DNA of 64,000 bases from Veillonella_A intestinalis (GCF_943192895.1 NZ_CALPCB010000005.1:117003-181002); one strand, 5' to 3'; positions 9,152-17,343 are shown, counted from the stretch's first letter. The notes: generated by a model not told the origin, from the sequence alone. Program-made: numbers and translations.

Positions 9152-9817
9152 TCATATTTTTCGTGATATACAATTTACTTGAGCACAAGATGTACAACCT
9201 CGCTTAGTTAATACCTCTTCATCATTAGGCATACAACCGATAATAGCAGTCACTGATTTTCTCGGAAATAATAAAAAACTATCAGTCACTGATACATTAA
9301 TTTTTTCAGCACCTATAATACGGGCTAAGTCCTTTTGTACTGTTAAATCCCAATTACCATATCCAGGACTAAAACGCCAAGTTGTCTTATATCCAGCTTT
9401 TTCAGCTTCTTGCTGTATTACTTCATTGACTTGATTAGCTACTTGTTCTACTGCTGCCGTAGCCGCTGCATCCATCAATAACCCCAGTGTATAATTACCG
9501 TCCTTAAATAATTCAGCACTGCGTAATTCTACATCTTCACCAAGGGTAACTGCCATAACATAGACTTTAGTAGCATTGCCTAAATGCTCACGAATAGAAC
9601 TTCCTTCAATTTGAAGTGGTGGATTACTCTTAATCAGCCCCTGTTTAGCATCATATTCATAAGCTTCATATACACCGCTAGGATCTGCCACCAATTGAAC
9701 TTCTAAACAAGCCTCTTTGACATATTCTTTTGGAAACTCTTTGGCCTTCTGCAAACCTGCATAGCGTGTGGCTTCATCTATATCAATTTGTGGTAAACGT
9801 CCATTATAAATTGCCAT
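9152..9817 (-). CDS. Separate methionine synthase activation-domain protein
   Basis: About 221 residues resembling the C-terminal AdoMet-binding reactivation domain of MetH. FSPGYGNWDLTVQKDL and the later LLFPRKSVTAIIGC correspond to the conserved RxSPGYG-type and PxKSVSA-type segments. A final CTSCAQVNC cluster (three cysteines) is typical of the stand-alone bacterial form. It should reductively remethylate cob(II)alamin of the adjacent MetH. It is the first gene behind the SAM riboswitch; metH follows after 61 bp. ATG at 9817 is chosen because GAGGAG sits 8 bases upstream; a GTG at 9823 would be only 2 bases from it. No flavodoxin partner is adjacent. Confidence 0.88.
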   Translation of the reverse strand: MAIYNGRLPQIDIDEATRYAGLQKAKEFPKEYVKEACLEVQLVADPSGVYEAYEYDAKQGLIKSNPPLQIEGSSIREHLGNATKVYVMAVTLGEDVELRSAELFKDGNYTLGLLMDAAATAAVEQVANQVNEVIQQEAEKAGYKTTWRFSPGYGNWDLTVQKDLARIIGAEKINVSVTDSFLLFPRKSVTAIIGCMPNDEEVLTKRGCTSCAQVNCISRKI

Positions 9818-9836
9818 ACGCACATCTCCTCTATCT

Positions 9837-9867
9837 AAAAAAAACCTCTATCTAACTTAGATAGAGG
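9837..9867 (-). terminator. SAM-riboswitch expression-platform terminator
   Basis: An 11-bp perfect stem (CCTCTATCTAA / TTAGATAGAGG, 9845-9867) is followed by eight T residues on the minus strand. Its 5' arm can alternatively pair with the 3' strand of riboswitch helix P1 (GATAGAT segment near 9877-9885), giving the usual antiterminator/terminator choice. Confidence 0.88.
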
Positions 9868-9874
9868 ATCTCTC

Positions 9875-9965
9875 CTTATCTATCAGTTTCCTGTTGGAAG
9901 TAGCACCTTGCTATTGCTGGTTGCCGGATATCATTGGGCCAAGTCCCTCCATCGCTCTTGATAAG
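9875..9965 (-). promoter_or_regulatory. SAM-I (S-box) riboswitch
   Basis: On the minus strand the element opens with CTTATCAAGAGCGA and runs through the conserved core blocks GGAGGGA, GGCCC, ATGA, CCGGCAACC and AAGGTGCTA, closing with GATAAG, which pairs with the opening CTTATC (P1). This is the classical S-box architecture including the kink-turn and pseudoknot elements. It is followed directly by a terminator, so high SAM should switch off the metH activation protein, metH and metF. Confidence 0.95.
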
Positions 9966-9981
9966 GCTAACATATAAAAAT

Positions 9982-10010
9982 AGAATACCGTCTACACTAT
10001 AGATTGTCAA
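9982..10010 (-). promoter_or_regulatory. Promoter of the SAM-riboswitch met operon
   Basis: Minus-strand TTGACA (10010-10005) and TATTCT (9987-9982) are separated by 17 bases. The predicted start near 9975 lies about ten bases ahead of riboswitch helix P1. Confidence 0.75.
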
Positions 10011-10012
10011 GA

Positions 10013-10093
10013 AAAACCCCTGAGTATGCAGGGTTTCACCTATATGTAAAAAATACACTTTGTTATAGGTAAAACCTTCAACACAGGGGTTTT
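10013..10093 (-). terminator. Long nested hairpin ending the mnmE-mnmG-rsmG run
   Basis: Outer arms AAAACCCCTG (10013-10022) and CAGGGGTTTT (10084-10093) enclose an inner 13-bp stem, GGTTTCACCTATA (10032-10044) with TATAGGTAAAACC (10064-10076). On the minus strand the outer stem ends in TTTTT. It probably terminates rsmG transcription; the two-level stem is longer than a normal terminator, so a mobile-element remnant is also possible. Confidence 0.6.
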
Positions 10094-10166
10094 ATATTAT
10101 TTGTCCAATTATATTTAGTTATTTAGGCTATTATTTACTCAACCATCTATTCTATTATCTATTTAA

Positions 10167-10958
10167 TTATACTAACGGTTTTAACTTAATCTCTTTTGGT
10201 TTTCGAGGATACTGCTTAGGCGTAACACCTGTTTTACGTGTATAAATAATTGCTCGCTTATCTGTTAACGTCGGTAATTGAACCGGCTTCATATTAGCAA
10301 TTTCGCCTTTTAATACTTGTAAAGCTTTCTTTGCTTCGCCTATTTCCTCTTCATAAGCAGCCCCTTTTAAAGCTACCATGTAACCATTCTGTTTCACATA
10401 AGGCAATGCCCATTCTAATAAAATAGGTAATCTAGCAACCGCACGACTGGTTACAATATCATAAATCCCTCGATGATCTAAAGTATGACTCATGTCTTCA
10501 GCACGACCATGTAAAGTTATGACATTAGATAAGTCTAACGCTGTAATAACTGACTCTAAAAAAGTAAGTCTCTTTTGTAAGGAATCAAATAAAGTAATTT
10601 TTAAATCAGGACGCATAATAGCTAATGGAATGCCTGGAAAACCAGCGCCTGTCCCCAGGTCTAACAACTTAGCGCCTTCTTTAAATACTACACCAATTAA
10701 AGAGTTTGTAGTATGTTGAATTGCTCCATCAGTAGTATGGACCTTTGCTGTTTCATCGGAAACAGTATCTAATGCTGTTAAAGAGTCTACAAAATGCTTT
10801 ACTGCTACTTCATGAGGATCTGTAATAGCCGTTAAATTTAAGCTTTTATTGGTCTCTATAAGCATTTCATAAAATGTATTAAATTGTCCCAACTGCTTTG
10901 CGGTTGCCTTAAAACCAGCAGCTTCTAATTGAACAGCTAAATTATCAGTAAAGTTCAT
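10167..10958 (-). CDS. rsmG: 16S rRNA (guanine-N7) methyltransferase RsmG (GidB)
   Basis: SAM-dependent enzyme making m7G527 in the 16S rRNA decoding region. The SAM site LLDLGTGAGFPGIPLAI lies at about 98-114, preceded by NLTAITDPHEVAVKHFVDSL, both diagnostic. Length is 263 residues against about 240 for typical RsmG. The excess is explained by an insertion of roughly 25 residues (about 66-93, TVSDETAKVHTTDGAIQHTT region) between the substrate helix and the SAM motif, plus a basic C-terminal tail. It follows mnmG by 8 bp with a clear AGGAGG ribosome site, as in many Firmicutes. Confidence 0.95.
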   Translation of the reverse strand: MNFTDNLAVQLEAAGFKATAKQLGQFNTFYEMLIETNKSLNLTAITDPHEVAVKHFVDSLTALDTVSDETAKVHTTDGAIQHTTNSLIGVVFKEGAKLLDLGTGAGFPGIPLAIMRPDLKITLFDSLQKRLTFLESVITALDLSNVITLHGRAEDMSHTLDHRGIYDIVTSRAVARLPILLEWALPYVKQNGYMVALKGAAYEEEIGEAKKALQVLKGEIANMKPVQLPTLTDKRAIIYTRKTGVTPKQYPRKPKEIKLKPLV

Positions 10959-10966
10959 AGACCCTC

Positions 10967-12844
10967 CTAGGATTGTTGTTCACGACGATATTGCTCTAAT
11001 TGAATCAACAATACAGATACATCCGCTGGTGAAACACCAGAAATACGACTAGCTTGGCCAATGGAATGAGGTTTAATTTGTGCTAATTTCTGTTTCGCTT
11101 CTAAGGAAATGCCCTTCATAGTCTCATAGTCCCAATCAGCGGGAATAATCTTTTCTTCTAATTTTCGCACTTTAGCCACTTGTTCCATTTGTTTTTTAAT
11201 ATAACCATCATAAGTGATCATAATGTCGATTTCTTCTTCCACATCTGGCGTATAACGGGATAAATTGAATGATTCCGCTACATCACCATACGATAACTCA
11301 TTACGTTTTACTAAATCAAATGCTTTAATACCAGTCTTAATAGGCGCTGTTCCCATAGCTTCTAATTTAGCCTGTACTTCAGTTGATGGATTAATTGGCG
11401 TATTTTGTAATTCAGCTAATCCTTGTTCAATTAAGGCTTTCTTTGCTTTAAAACGAGCATATCGTTCTTCTGTAACAAGGCCAATTTCATAGCCTTTTTC
11501 AGTTAAACGCATATCCGCATTATCTTGACGTAATAATAAACGATATTCACTTCGACTTGTCATCATGCGATACGGTTCTTTCGTCCCTTTAGTTACTAAA
11601 TCGTCAATTAATACACCAATATACGCTTCTGAACGCGATAAAATGAATGGCTCTTTACCCTGTAAGTATAAAGCTGCATTAATACCAGCCATTAAACCTT
11701 GAGCAGCTGCTTCTTCATAACCAGAAGTGCCATTAGCTTGTCCTGCAGAATATAAACCTTTAATGGATTTAACCTGCAAAGCTGGAGTCAATTGCAAAGG
11801 ATTTAAGCAATCGTATTCAATAGCATAAGCAGGACGCATAATTTCAACCCCTTCAAGGCCTGGAATTGTACGCAAGAATTTGTATTGCACATCAATTGGC
11901 AAACTTGTACTCATACCTTGAACATACATTTCATTAGTATGATTACCTTCTGGCTCAACAAATAATTGATGGCGATTCTTATCACTGAAACGCACTACCT
12001 TATCTTCAATAGAAGGGCAATAGCGAGGGCCTGTACCTTCAATGATACCTGTATACATAGGGGCTCTGTTTAAATTAGCACGAATAATATCATGCGTTTC
12101 TTCACTCGTATATGTCAACCAACATACTTGTTCATTGCGATTTGTCCAATCAGACATAAAGGAGAATGAGCGATACATGCCATCCCCTGGTTGTTCCGTC
12201 ATATGCTCTAAAGTCAAAGTACGCTTATCTACACGAGCTGGTGTGCCCGTTTTAAAACGCATTAATTCAATGCCATGCTTACGTAAAGAATCTGATAATA
12301 ATTCAGCCGTACGCTGTCCATTAGGACCACCTGTATAGGTCAATTCGCCTGTAATAATTTTACCTTTTAAGTAAGTACCAGTGCAAAGTATGATAGCCTT
12401 TGCTTCATATACTTCACCTAGTTCACTTAAAATTCCTTTCACTTTACCATCTTCAATAAGCAATTCATTGACCATAATTTGCTTTACATTTAGATTATCT
12501 GTGTTTTCTAGCGTCTCTTTCATTAAACGTTGATAAGCTACTTTATCTGATTGTGCTCGTAACGAATGAACGGCTGGCCCTTTACCAGTGTTAAGCATAC
12601 GCATTTGTATAGCTGTAGCATCTGCATTAATAGCCATTTGACCACCTAAAGCATCTAATTCATAAACTAAATGACTTTTACCTGGTCCACCTACGGCTGG
12701 ATTACATGGCATAAGGGCAATATTATCTAAATTAAGGGTTGCCATTAACGTGCGTTGTCCCATACGAGCTGTAGCAAGTGCTGCTTCACAACCAGCATGA
12801 CCACCACCAATGACAATAATATCATACGTATCAACTGTGTACAT
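10967..12844 (-). CDS. mnmG: tRNA U34 carboxymethylaminomethyl-modifying enzyme MnmG (GidA)
   Basis: FAD-dependent partner of MnmE in making cmnm5U34 of tRNAs that read split codon boxes. The FAD site GGGHAGCEAA is at 13-22. GTYLKGKIITGE, LMRFKTGTPARVD and AYAIEYDCLNPLQL are family signature blocks. At 625 residues it is full length, with the C-terminal MnmE-binding helical domain (MKGISLEAKQKLAQIKPHSIGQASR region). It lies 30 bp downstream of mnmE. Confidence 0.97.
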   Translation of the reverse strand: MYTVDTYDIIVIGGGHAGCEAALATARMGQRTLMATLNLDNIALMPCNPAVGGPGKSHLVYELDALGGQMAINADATAIQMRMLNTGKGPAVHSLRAQSDKVAYQRLMKETLENTDNLNVKQIMVNELLIEDGKVKGILSELGEVYEAKAIILCTGTYLKGKIITGELTYTGGPNGQRTAELLSDSLRKHGIELMRFKTGTPARVDKRTLTLEHMTEQPGDGMYRSFSFMSDWTNRNEQVCWLTYTSEETHDIIRANLNRAPMYTGIIEGTGPRYCPSIEDKVVRFSDKNRHQLFVEPEGNHTNEMYVQGMSTSLPIDVQYKFLRTIPGLEGVEIMRPAYAIEYDCLNPLQLTPALQVKSIKGLYSAGQANGTSGYEEAAAQGLMAGINAALYLQGKEPFILSRSEAYIGVLIDDLVTKGTKEPYRMMTSRSEYRLLLRQDNADMRLTEKGYEIGLVTEERYARFKAKKALIEQGLAELQNTPINPSTEVQAKLEAMGTAPIKTGIKAFDLVKRNELSYGDVAESFNLSRYTPDVEEEIDIMITYDGYIKKQMEQVAKVRKLEEKIIPADWDYETMKGISLEAKQKLAQIKPHSIGQASRISGVSPADVSVLLIQLEQYRREQQS

Positions 12845-12874
12845 ACTATCTCCTATCCCTCTTGCGAGGCTATC

Positions 12875-14263
12875 TTATTTACCTAAGCAGAATCGACTAA
12901 ATAGCTCATCTACCATAGATTCTCGTAAACTATCCCCTGTAATATCCCCTAAACGCTCCCAAGCTTCACGCATATCAGTTACTACAAAATCAACTGGTAA
13001 TCCTGATTCAATCGTTGACAAAGAAGTTTCTAATTGGCTTTTTGCTTGTTCCATCAATGTAATATGACGAACATTACTTAATAAAGCAGTGGATTCATTT
13101 TGAACAGTGCCACCATAAACTAATTGTTTTACAGCTTCTGCTAACACGTCCATACCTTCTCCATTAGCTGCACTAATAGTAGCAATTACAGTAAATTCAC
13201 CATAATCACTTACTGTAGATTCTGTAATAACAGCCCCTTTATCCGCTTTATTAAGAAAGACTATCGTATTTTTTCCTGAAGTACTTCGTAGCATCACTTC
13301 TTCTTCCGCTGTTAATGGCTTTGAAGCATCAATAACACAAACTACGATTTGTGCTGATTCTAAATACTCTTTTGCACGATCAACTCCGATTTTTTCTACA
13401 ATATCATCGGTTTCACGAATCCCTGCTGTATCAATCAAACGTACAGGAATTCCTTCAATCGTAATAGCTTCTTCAATACTATCGCGAGTCGTTCCTGGTA
13501 CATCCGTAACAATGGCTCGGTTTTCACGTAATAAAGCATTCATCAAACTTGATTTGCCCGCATTAGGACGACCTACAATGGCTGTAACTATACCATCACG
13601 CAATAGACGCCCTCGATTAGCCATAGCCAATAAATTATCAATTTGTCCTAAAATTGGTCGCAATTTAGCCGCTGTTTCATCCATCGTAAGTTCTTCAATA
13701 TCTTCTTCTGGATAATCAATAGCCACTTCTAAATGAGCAATTAAAGCAATTAAATCTTCACGAATAGTACGAATTAATTGAGCTAACGTACCATCCAATT
13801 GTTTAACAGCTACAGATAAGGATTGCTCTGATTTTGCTTCAATAATATCTATAATAGCTTCTGCCTGTGTTAAATCGATACGGCCATTTAAAAAAGCTCG
13901 TTTCGTAAATTCTCCAGGCTCCGCTAAGCGGGCCCCTTGGCGAAGCAATACTTTCAAAATTTCACGCACCACCACGATACCGCCATGGCACTGTATTTCT
14001 ATCACATCCTCAGCTGTAAATGATTGAGGACCTCGCATAATTAAAAGTAATACCTCATCCAGCACTTCATTGTCTTTCTGAGGATCTATAATATGACCAT
14101 ATTGAATGGTTCGATTCGGCCGTTTTTCTAAAGGTACGGTTCCCTTAGCTTGAAATAATGAGCTCACTATTTCAAAGCAACGAGTGCCACTCACTCGAAT
14201 AATTCCTACACCACCAATACCAGGGGGCGTAGCAATAGCAGCAATCGTATCTTCTGTATACAT
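12875..14263 (-). CDS. mnmE: tRNA modification GTPase MnmE (TrmE)
   Basis: Potassium-activated GTPase that works with MnmG on tRNA wobble uridine. An N-terminal folate-binding domain (1 to about 118, TIAAIATPPGIGGVGIIRVSG) precedes the helical domain, into which a G domain is inserted: G1 GRPNAGKSS at 231-239, DTAG and NKAD. The protein ends in the obligatory CxGK motif, FCLGK. AAGGAG stands ahead of the ATG at 14263. It begins a transcription unit separate from jag, since a terminator sits at 14348-14374. Confidence 0.97.
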   Translation of the reverse strand: MYTEDTIAAIATPPGIGGVGIIRVSGTRCFEIVSSLFQAKGTVPLEKRPNRTIQYGHIIDPQKDNEVLDEVLLLIMRGPQSFTAEDVIEIQCHGGIVVVREILKVLLRQGARLAEPGEFTKRAFLNGRIDLTQAEAIIDIIEAKSEQSLSVAVKQLDGTLAQLIRTIREDLIALIAHLEVAIDYPEEDIEELTMDETAAKLRPILGQIDNLLAMANRGRLLRDGIVTAIVGRPNAGKSSLMNALLRENRAIVTDVPGTTRDSIEEAITIEGIPVRLIDTAGIRETDDIVEKIGVDRAKEYLESAQIVVCVIDASKPLTAEEEVMLRSTSGKNTIVFLNKADKGAVITESTVSDYGEFTVIATISAANGEGMDVLAEAVKQLVYGGTVQNESTALLSNVRHITLMEQAKSQLETSLSTIESGLPVDFVVTDMREAWERLGDITGDSLRESMVDELFSRFCLGK

Positions 14264-14347
14264 GGTTTGCTCCTTATAGCAACGATATTACAATGTATAA
14301 TTAACTTTCGTATTTAACAATTAAAACATCATAAATCATAGTAAAAA

Positions 14348-14374
14348 TAAAACCCGATCATAGATCGGGTTTTA
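14348..14374 (-). terminator. Terminator after jag
   Basis: Perfect 11-bp stem AAAACCCGATC/GATCGGGTTTT with a 3-base loop and a T-rich tail on the minus strand. It ends the rpmH-rnpA-yidD-yidC-jag run. Confidence 0.88.
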
Positions 14375-14389
14375 TGACTCGCACATAGC

Positions 14390-15235
14390 TTATCGTTTAT
14401 AAGCAATGACTACGTGACGATATGGTTCTTCACCTTCACTATCAGTCACAATATGTGGTTCATTTTGAAGCGTTAAATGAATAATTTTACGTTCAAACGC
14501 ACTCATTGGTTCTAACGAAATTTTTTGACGATTTCGTTTAACCTTTGAAGCTAAACGTTTTGCTAAATTCATTAACGTTTCTTCACGACGAGCTCGATAA
14601 TTTTCCACATCTACCACAATATGGCAATGACCCGCTACTTCTTTGTTGGCCACTAAATTAGTTAAATACTGAATAGCATCCAAAGTTTGACCATGTTTAC
14701 CAATCAATATGCCTAATTCTTCACCATGAATTTGGAAGGTAATTTTATCAGCTGTCATCATTTTTTCAATCTGCACAGTTAAGCCCATTTTAGCAAACAT
14801 ATCTTGTAAGAATTGTTTACCTTTATCAGCTATGCGGATTTGTTCTTCTTTTGAAATCGCTTCACGCTGTGGTTTTACAGCTGCCACTACTTCAGTAGCT
14901 ACTTCATCAGCTGCAGTTACTGTTGATTCAACAACTTCAGCCACTTTTGCTTCTGCTTCATTTACAGCTACTTTTACTTCTTCTACAGTAGCTTCTACTT
15001 TTTCTTCCACTACAGCAACTGTTTCATCAATAGCTTGCGCTATTTTTTCTGTTACTGGGGCTTCTTCAAAGTATAAACGCACTAACGCATCACGACGACC
15101 AATGCCTAAAAAGCCACTGGATGGCTGTTCTAATACTTTAGTATCAGCCACTACTTTACCATCTTCTTTAAGCTGTGCCGTTCCTTTAGCTACAGCTTCT
15201 TCGATAGTTTTTGCCGAAATTTCAATATAATCCAT
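14390..15235 (-). CDS. jag: RNA-binding protein Jag (KhpB/EloR)
   Basis: A Jag-N domain (1 to about 55, with GFLGIGRRDALVRL), a long acidic linker rich in Ala, Val and Glu (about 60-125), a KH domain containing LGILIGKHGQTLDAIQYLTN (about 175-195) and a C-terminal R3H domain (REETLMNLAKRLASKVKRN onward) are visible. The family binds RNA and takes part in cell-elongation control and sRNA or mRNA regulation in Firmicutes. The linker carries repeated V-E-E-V-type heptads and may be a coiled coil. The gene is 2 bp after yidC, the usual partner, with an AAGGAGG ribosome site. Confidence 0.93.
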   Translation of the reverse strand: MDYIEISAKTIEEAVAKGTAQLKEDGKVVADTKVLEQPSSGFLGIGRRDALVRLYFEEAPVTEKIAQAIDETVAVVEEKVEATVEEVKVAVNEAEAKVAEVVESTVTAADEVATEVVAAVKPQREAISKEEQIRIADKGKQFLQDMFAKMGLTVQIEKMMTADKITFQIHGEELGILIGKHGQTLDAIQYLTNLVANKEVAGHCHIVVDVENYRARREETLMNLAKRLASKVKRNRQKISLEPMSAFERKIIHLTLQNEPHIVTDSEGEEPYRHVVIAYKR

Positions 15236-15237
15236 AA

Positions 15238-15894
15238 TTAAGCCTCCTTATTATCATTGCGATAGATAAAGAATTGCTGAATCATTTGGAATACATTTGA
15301 TACAACCCAGTAAATAACCAAACCACTTGGGAAATTTAAACTGATGTAACCAATGAATAAAGGCATGAAAATTTGCATTACTTTCTGTTGCCCTGCTGCT
15401 ACACCAGAATTATCACCAGCTGTTTGTTTACTCATTACAAATGTAGAAAGAGCACTCAAAACAGGTAAAATATACAAATGATCCGCTTCACCTAAACTTG
15501 GCAACCATAAGAAGCTTTCATACGCTGGATCATATGGATACCCTTGTAAGGCATAGAAAATAGCAATTAAGAATGGCATTTGCACAAGTAATGGCAAACA
15601 ACCAGATAAAGGATTAACCCCTAATTCTTTATACATCTTAGCAATTTCTTGTTGTGCCCGCTGTGGATCATTCTTATATTTCTTTTGAATTTCTTTCATT
15701 TTAGGCTGCAACTTCTGCATGCCCTTCATGGATTTAACCTGCTTCGCCGTTAATGGTGCTAAAACAGCTTTAATAGCAATGGTCAAAATGATAATCGCTA
15801 TACCATAGCTTGGGAACCCAACTGCTTGCGTAAGATTATAGCAATACGTAAGCAAGGTTCGCATAAAATCAACTAATACCTGAAAAATTTCCAA
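15238..15894 (-). CDS. yidC: Membrane protein insertase YidC (Oxa1 family)
   Basis: Inserts and folds inner-membrane proteins. The core GFPSYGIAIIILTIAIKAVLAPLTAKQVKSM with the charged hairpin MKEIQKKYKNDPQRAQQEIAKMYKELGVNPLSGCLPLLVQMP is diagnostic, followed by three further membrane segments. There is no lipoprotein signal and no large periplasmic domain, so this is the short Firmicute-like form. The start is set at a TTG (15894) rather than the upstream in-frame ATG at 15930: AAGGAGA lies seven bases ahead of the TTG, whereas the ATG has no ribosome site. The resulting protein has 218 residues. Confidence 0.93.
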   Translation of the reverse strand: MEIFQVLVDFMRTLLTYCYNLTQAVGFPSYGIAIIILTIAIKAVLAPLTAKQVKSMKGMQKLQPKMKEIQKKYKNDPQRAQQEIAKMYKELGVNPLSGCLPLLVQMPFLIAIFYALQGYPYDPAYESFLWLPSLGEADHLYILPVLSALSTFVMSKQTAGDNSGVAAGQQKVMQIFMPLFIGYISLNFPSGLVIYWVVSNVFQMIQQFFIYRNDNKEA

Positions 15895-16013
15895 TAGTCT
15901 TCTCCTTACGAGTATTGATGACGAATACAAATGGCCTTTGCGTGTCTATATATGTTATGGTATGGTCTATATTTCATCCATACAGACACTTTGACATTTC
16001 CAAATTTGTGTTA

Positions 16014-16256
16014 TTACGGAAGTGGATCGTAACCACCCGGATTAAAAGGATGACAACGTAAAATGCGCCGAATTCCTAAATAACTGCCTTTAAAAGGTCC
16101 ATATTTGCGTAATGCTTCCAAGGTATACGTCGAACATGAGGGATAAAATCGACAAGTTTTAGGCTTCAATGGAGAGATTCCATAGCGATAAAATTGCACC
16201 AATCCAATGAAAATCCAATTTAATGCGCCCATTAATAGGGATACAAGGCGTTTCAT
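16014..16256 (-). CDS. yidD: Membrane protein insertion efficiency factor YidD
   Basis: An 80-residue protein with the invariant block GISPLKPKTCRFYPSCSTYTLEAL and CHPFNPGGYDPLP. YidD assists YidC- and Sec-dependent insertion. An amphipathic N-terminal helix is present. It sits 14 bp downstream of rnpA, the standard order, with AAGAGGA upstream of the ATG. Confidence 0.95.
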   Translation of the reverse strand: MKRLVSLLMGALNWIFIGLVQFYRYGISPLKPKTCRFYPSCSTYTLEALRKYGPFKGSYLGIRRILRCHPFNPGGYDPLP

Positions 16257-16270
16257 AAATGTCCTCTTTT

Positions 16271-16639
16271 CTAAGCATCACTATTTTTCAATAATTTACT
16301 TTTCTTAAAAAGATACATCATTTCTTTACGCGCCTGCTCATAGGTAGCTTCGGCCATACGAGCACGGCCTACGACTACAATGGCATACCCTTCTCTAATG
16401 GCATGCTGATTAAGGCGATAGACCTCTTTCATTAAACGTCGAGCACGATTACGTTCCACAGCGCCACCAACCTTTTTCCCCGTAACAAAACCGATACGAG
16501 TTGGCTGCTTAGCTACTGGCATACGATAGATCACACAAAGGCGACCTACTTCATAATTGCCATGTTTATAGACAAGACGATATTCATTATTTTTACGAAT
16601 TCTTCGTTCTTTATCTAGGGTAAACGTTAATTCACTCAT
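16271..16639 (-). CDS. rnpA: Ribonuclease P protein component RnpA
   Basis: Protein subunit of RNase P, which trims tRNA 5' ends. The basic helix GAVERNRARRLMKEVYR is the conserved RNR motif, and the family's early FTLDKERRIRKNNEYRLVY and central GFVTGKKVGGAVERN are intact. At 122 residues it has normal length. It is separated from rpmH by an 80-bp spacer containing a hairpin. Confidence 0.95.
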   Translation of the reverse strand: MSELTFTLDKERRIRKNNEYRLVYKHGNYEVGRLCVIYRMPVAKQPTRIGFVTGKKVGGAVERNRARRLMKEVYRLNQHAIREGYAIVVVGRARMAEATYEQARKEMMYLFKKSKLLKNSDA

Positions 16640-16666
16640 ACTTTCTTCCTATGCCATTATGAATAG

Positions 16667-16694
16667 AAAAACTTGGCAGCAGCGCCAAGTTTTT
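16667..16694 (-). terminator. Hairpin between rpmH and rnpA
   Basis: An 11-bp perfect stem (AAAAACTTGGC / GCCAAGTTTTT) with a 6-base loop; T-rich tracts flank it on both strands. On the minus strand it lies just after rpmH, so it may partly end transcription, letting rpmH be made in excess over rnpA. Confidence 0.65.
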
Positions 16695-16718
16695 TTCTCC
16701 TGCCTAAAAGCTATTATA

Positions 16719-16853
16719 TTATGCAGATAATTTCTTTCTGCCTTTAGCACGACGTCTTTTTAAAACAAGACGACCGCCAATAGTCTTCATACGTTCACGG
16801 AAACCATGAGTACGTTTTCTCCAAAGCGTATTTGGCTGATATGTACGTTTCAT
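16719..16853 (-). CDS. rpmH: 50S ribosomal protein L34
   Basis: A 44-residue basic protein, translated by eye: MKRTYQPNTLWRKRTHGFRE followed by RMKTIGGRLVLKRRRAKGRK and a KKLSA end. This is a full-length L34. GAGGAGGTG precedes the ATG. It is the first gene of the leftward origin operon and has a near-perfect promoter at 16909-16937. Confidence 0.97.
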   Translation of the reverse strand: MKRTYQPNTLWRKRTHGFRERMKTIGGRLVLKRRRAKGRKKLSA

Positions 16854-16908
16854 GTATAAAACACCTCCTCGAGATTGGTCTAGTAATTACTTATACCATA
16901 ACAGCATA

Positions 16909-16937
16909 ATTATAAATATAAACCCTTATAATGTCAA
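16909..16937 (-). promoter_or_regulatory. rpmH promoter
   Basis: Minus-strand TTGACA (16937-16932) and TATAAT (16914-16909) with a 17-base spacer, a consensus match. The leader to the rpmH ATG is about 50 bases. Confidence 0.88.
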
Positions 16938-17149
16938 TACTTATCTGGATTCTCTTATATTTTATTTACCTTATTATATATAATATACCTTATATTGTAT
17001 ATATTAAAATTCTCAACTACTATTTTTAGATAACTAGGTAACAATATGGATATATCCTTAACTAGCAATGACAAGATATGCATTTTCTGATAAAATATTA
17101 AGTGATAAAATAAATCAGGACAAACATATTGTGAGTATCTAACCACAGG

Positions 17150-17316
17150 TTATCAACAAGATATACACAACTTATACACGTATTATCCACAGCCATTCCA
17201 TCTTTCGTATAAAGTCAGTGTCTATCTAAGGTGTTAGCCTTTTTATTTTTCTTATTTTACCATAAACTAAGAACTTATACACAGTTATAGGTATTTAACT
17301 TATCCACTTATTCACA
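17150..17316. other. oriC part 1: DnaA-box cluster upstream of dnaA
   Basis: Several DnaA boxes of the TTATNCACA type lie between the rpmH promoter and dnaA: TTATCAACA (17150), TTATACACG (17172), TTATCCACA (17183), TTATACACA (17275), TTATCCACT (17300) and TTATTCACA (17308). An AT-rich stretch (about 16910-17100 and 17230-17260) is available for unwinding. The strand switch of genes at this point fits a bidirectional origin. The rest of 16854-17343 holds no gene that I can support. Confidence 0.85.
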
Positions 17317-17343
17317 ATTTGTTACACCTAGGAAGGATATAGT

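Noticed and set aside
9876..10058. A 60-codon minus-strand ORF upstream of the met genes.
   Set aside because: It coincides with the SAM riboswitch and the met promoter; the sequence is explained by RNA structure.
14832..15230. A 132-codon plus-strand ORF opposite jag, almost all Ala, Ser and Thr.
   Set aside because: It is the mirror of the repetitive Ala/Val/Glu linker of Jag; no start signal.
16955..17146. A 63-codon minus-strand ORF in the dnaA upstream region.
   Set aside because: It overlaps the AT-rich part of oriC, has no ribosome site and an AT-driven Ile/Tyr/Leu composition.
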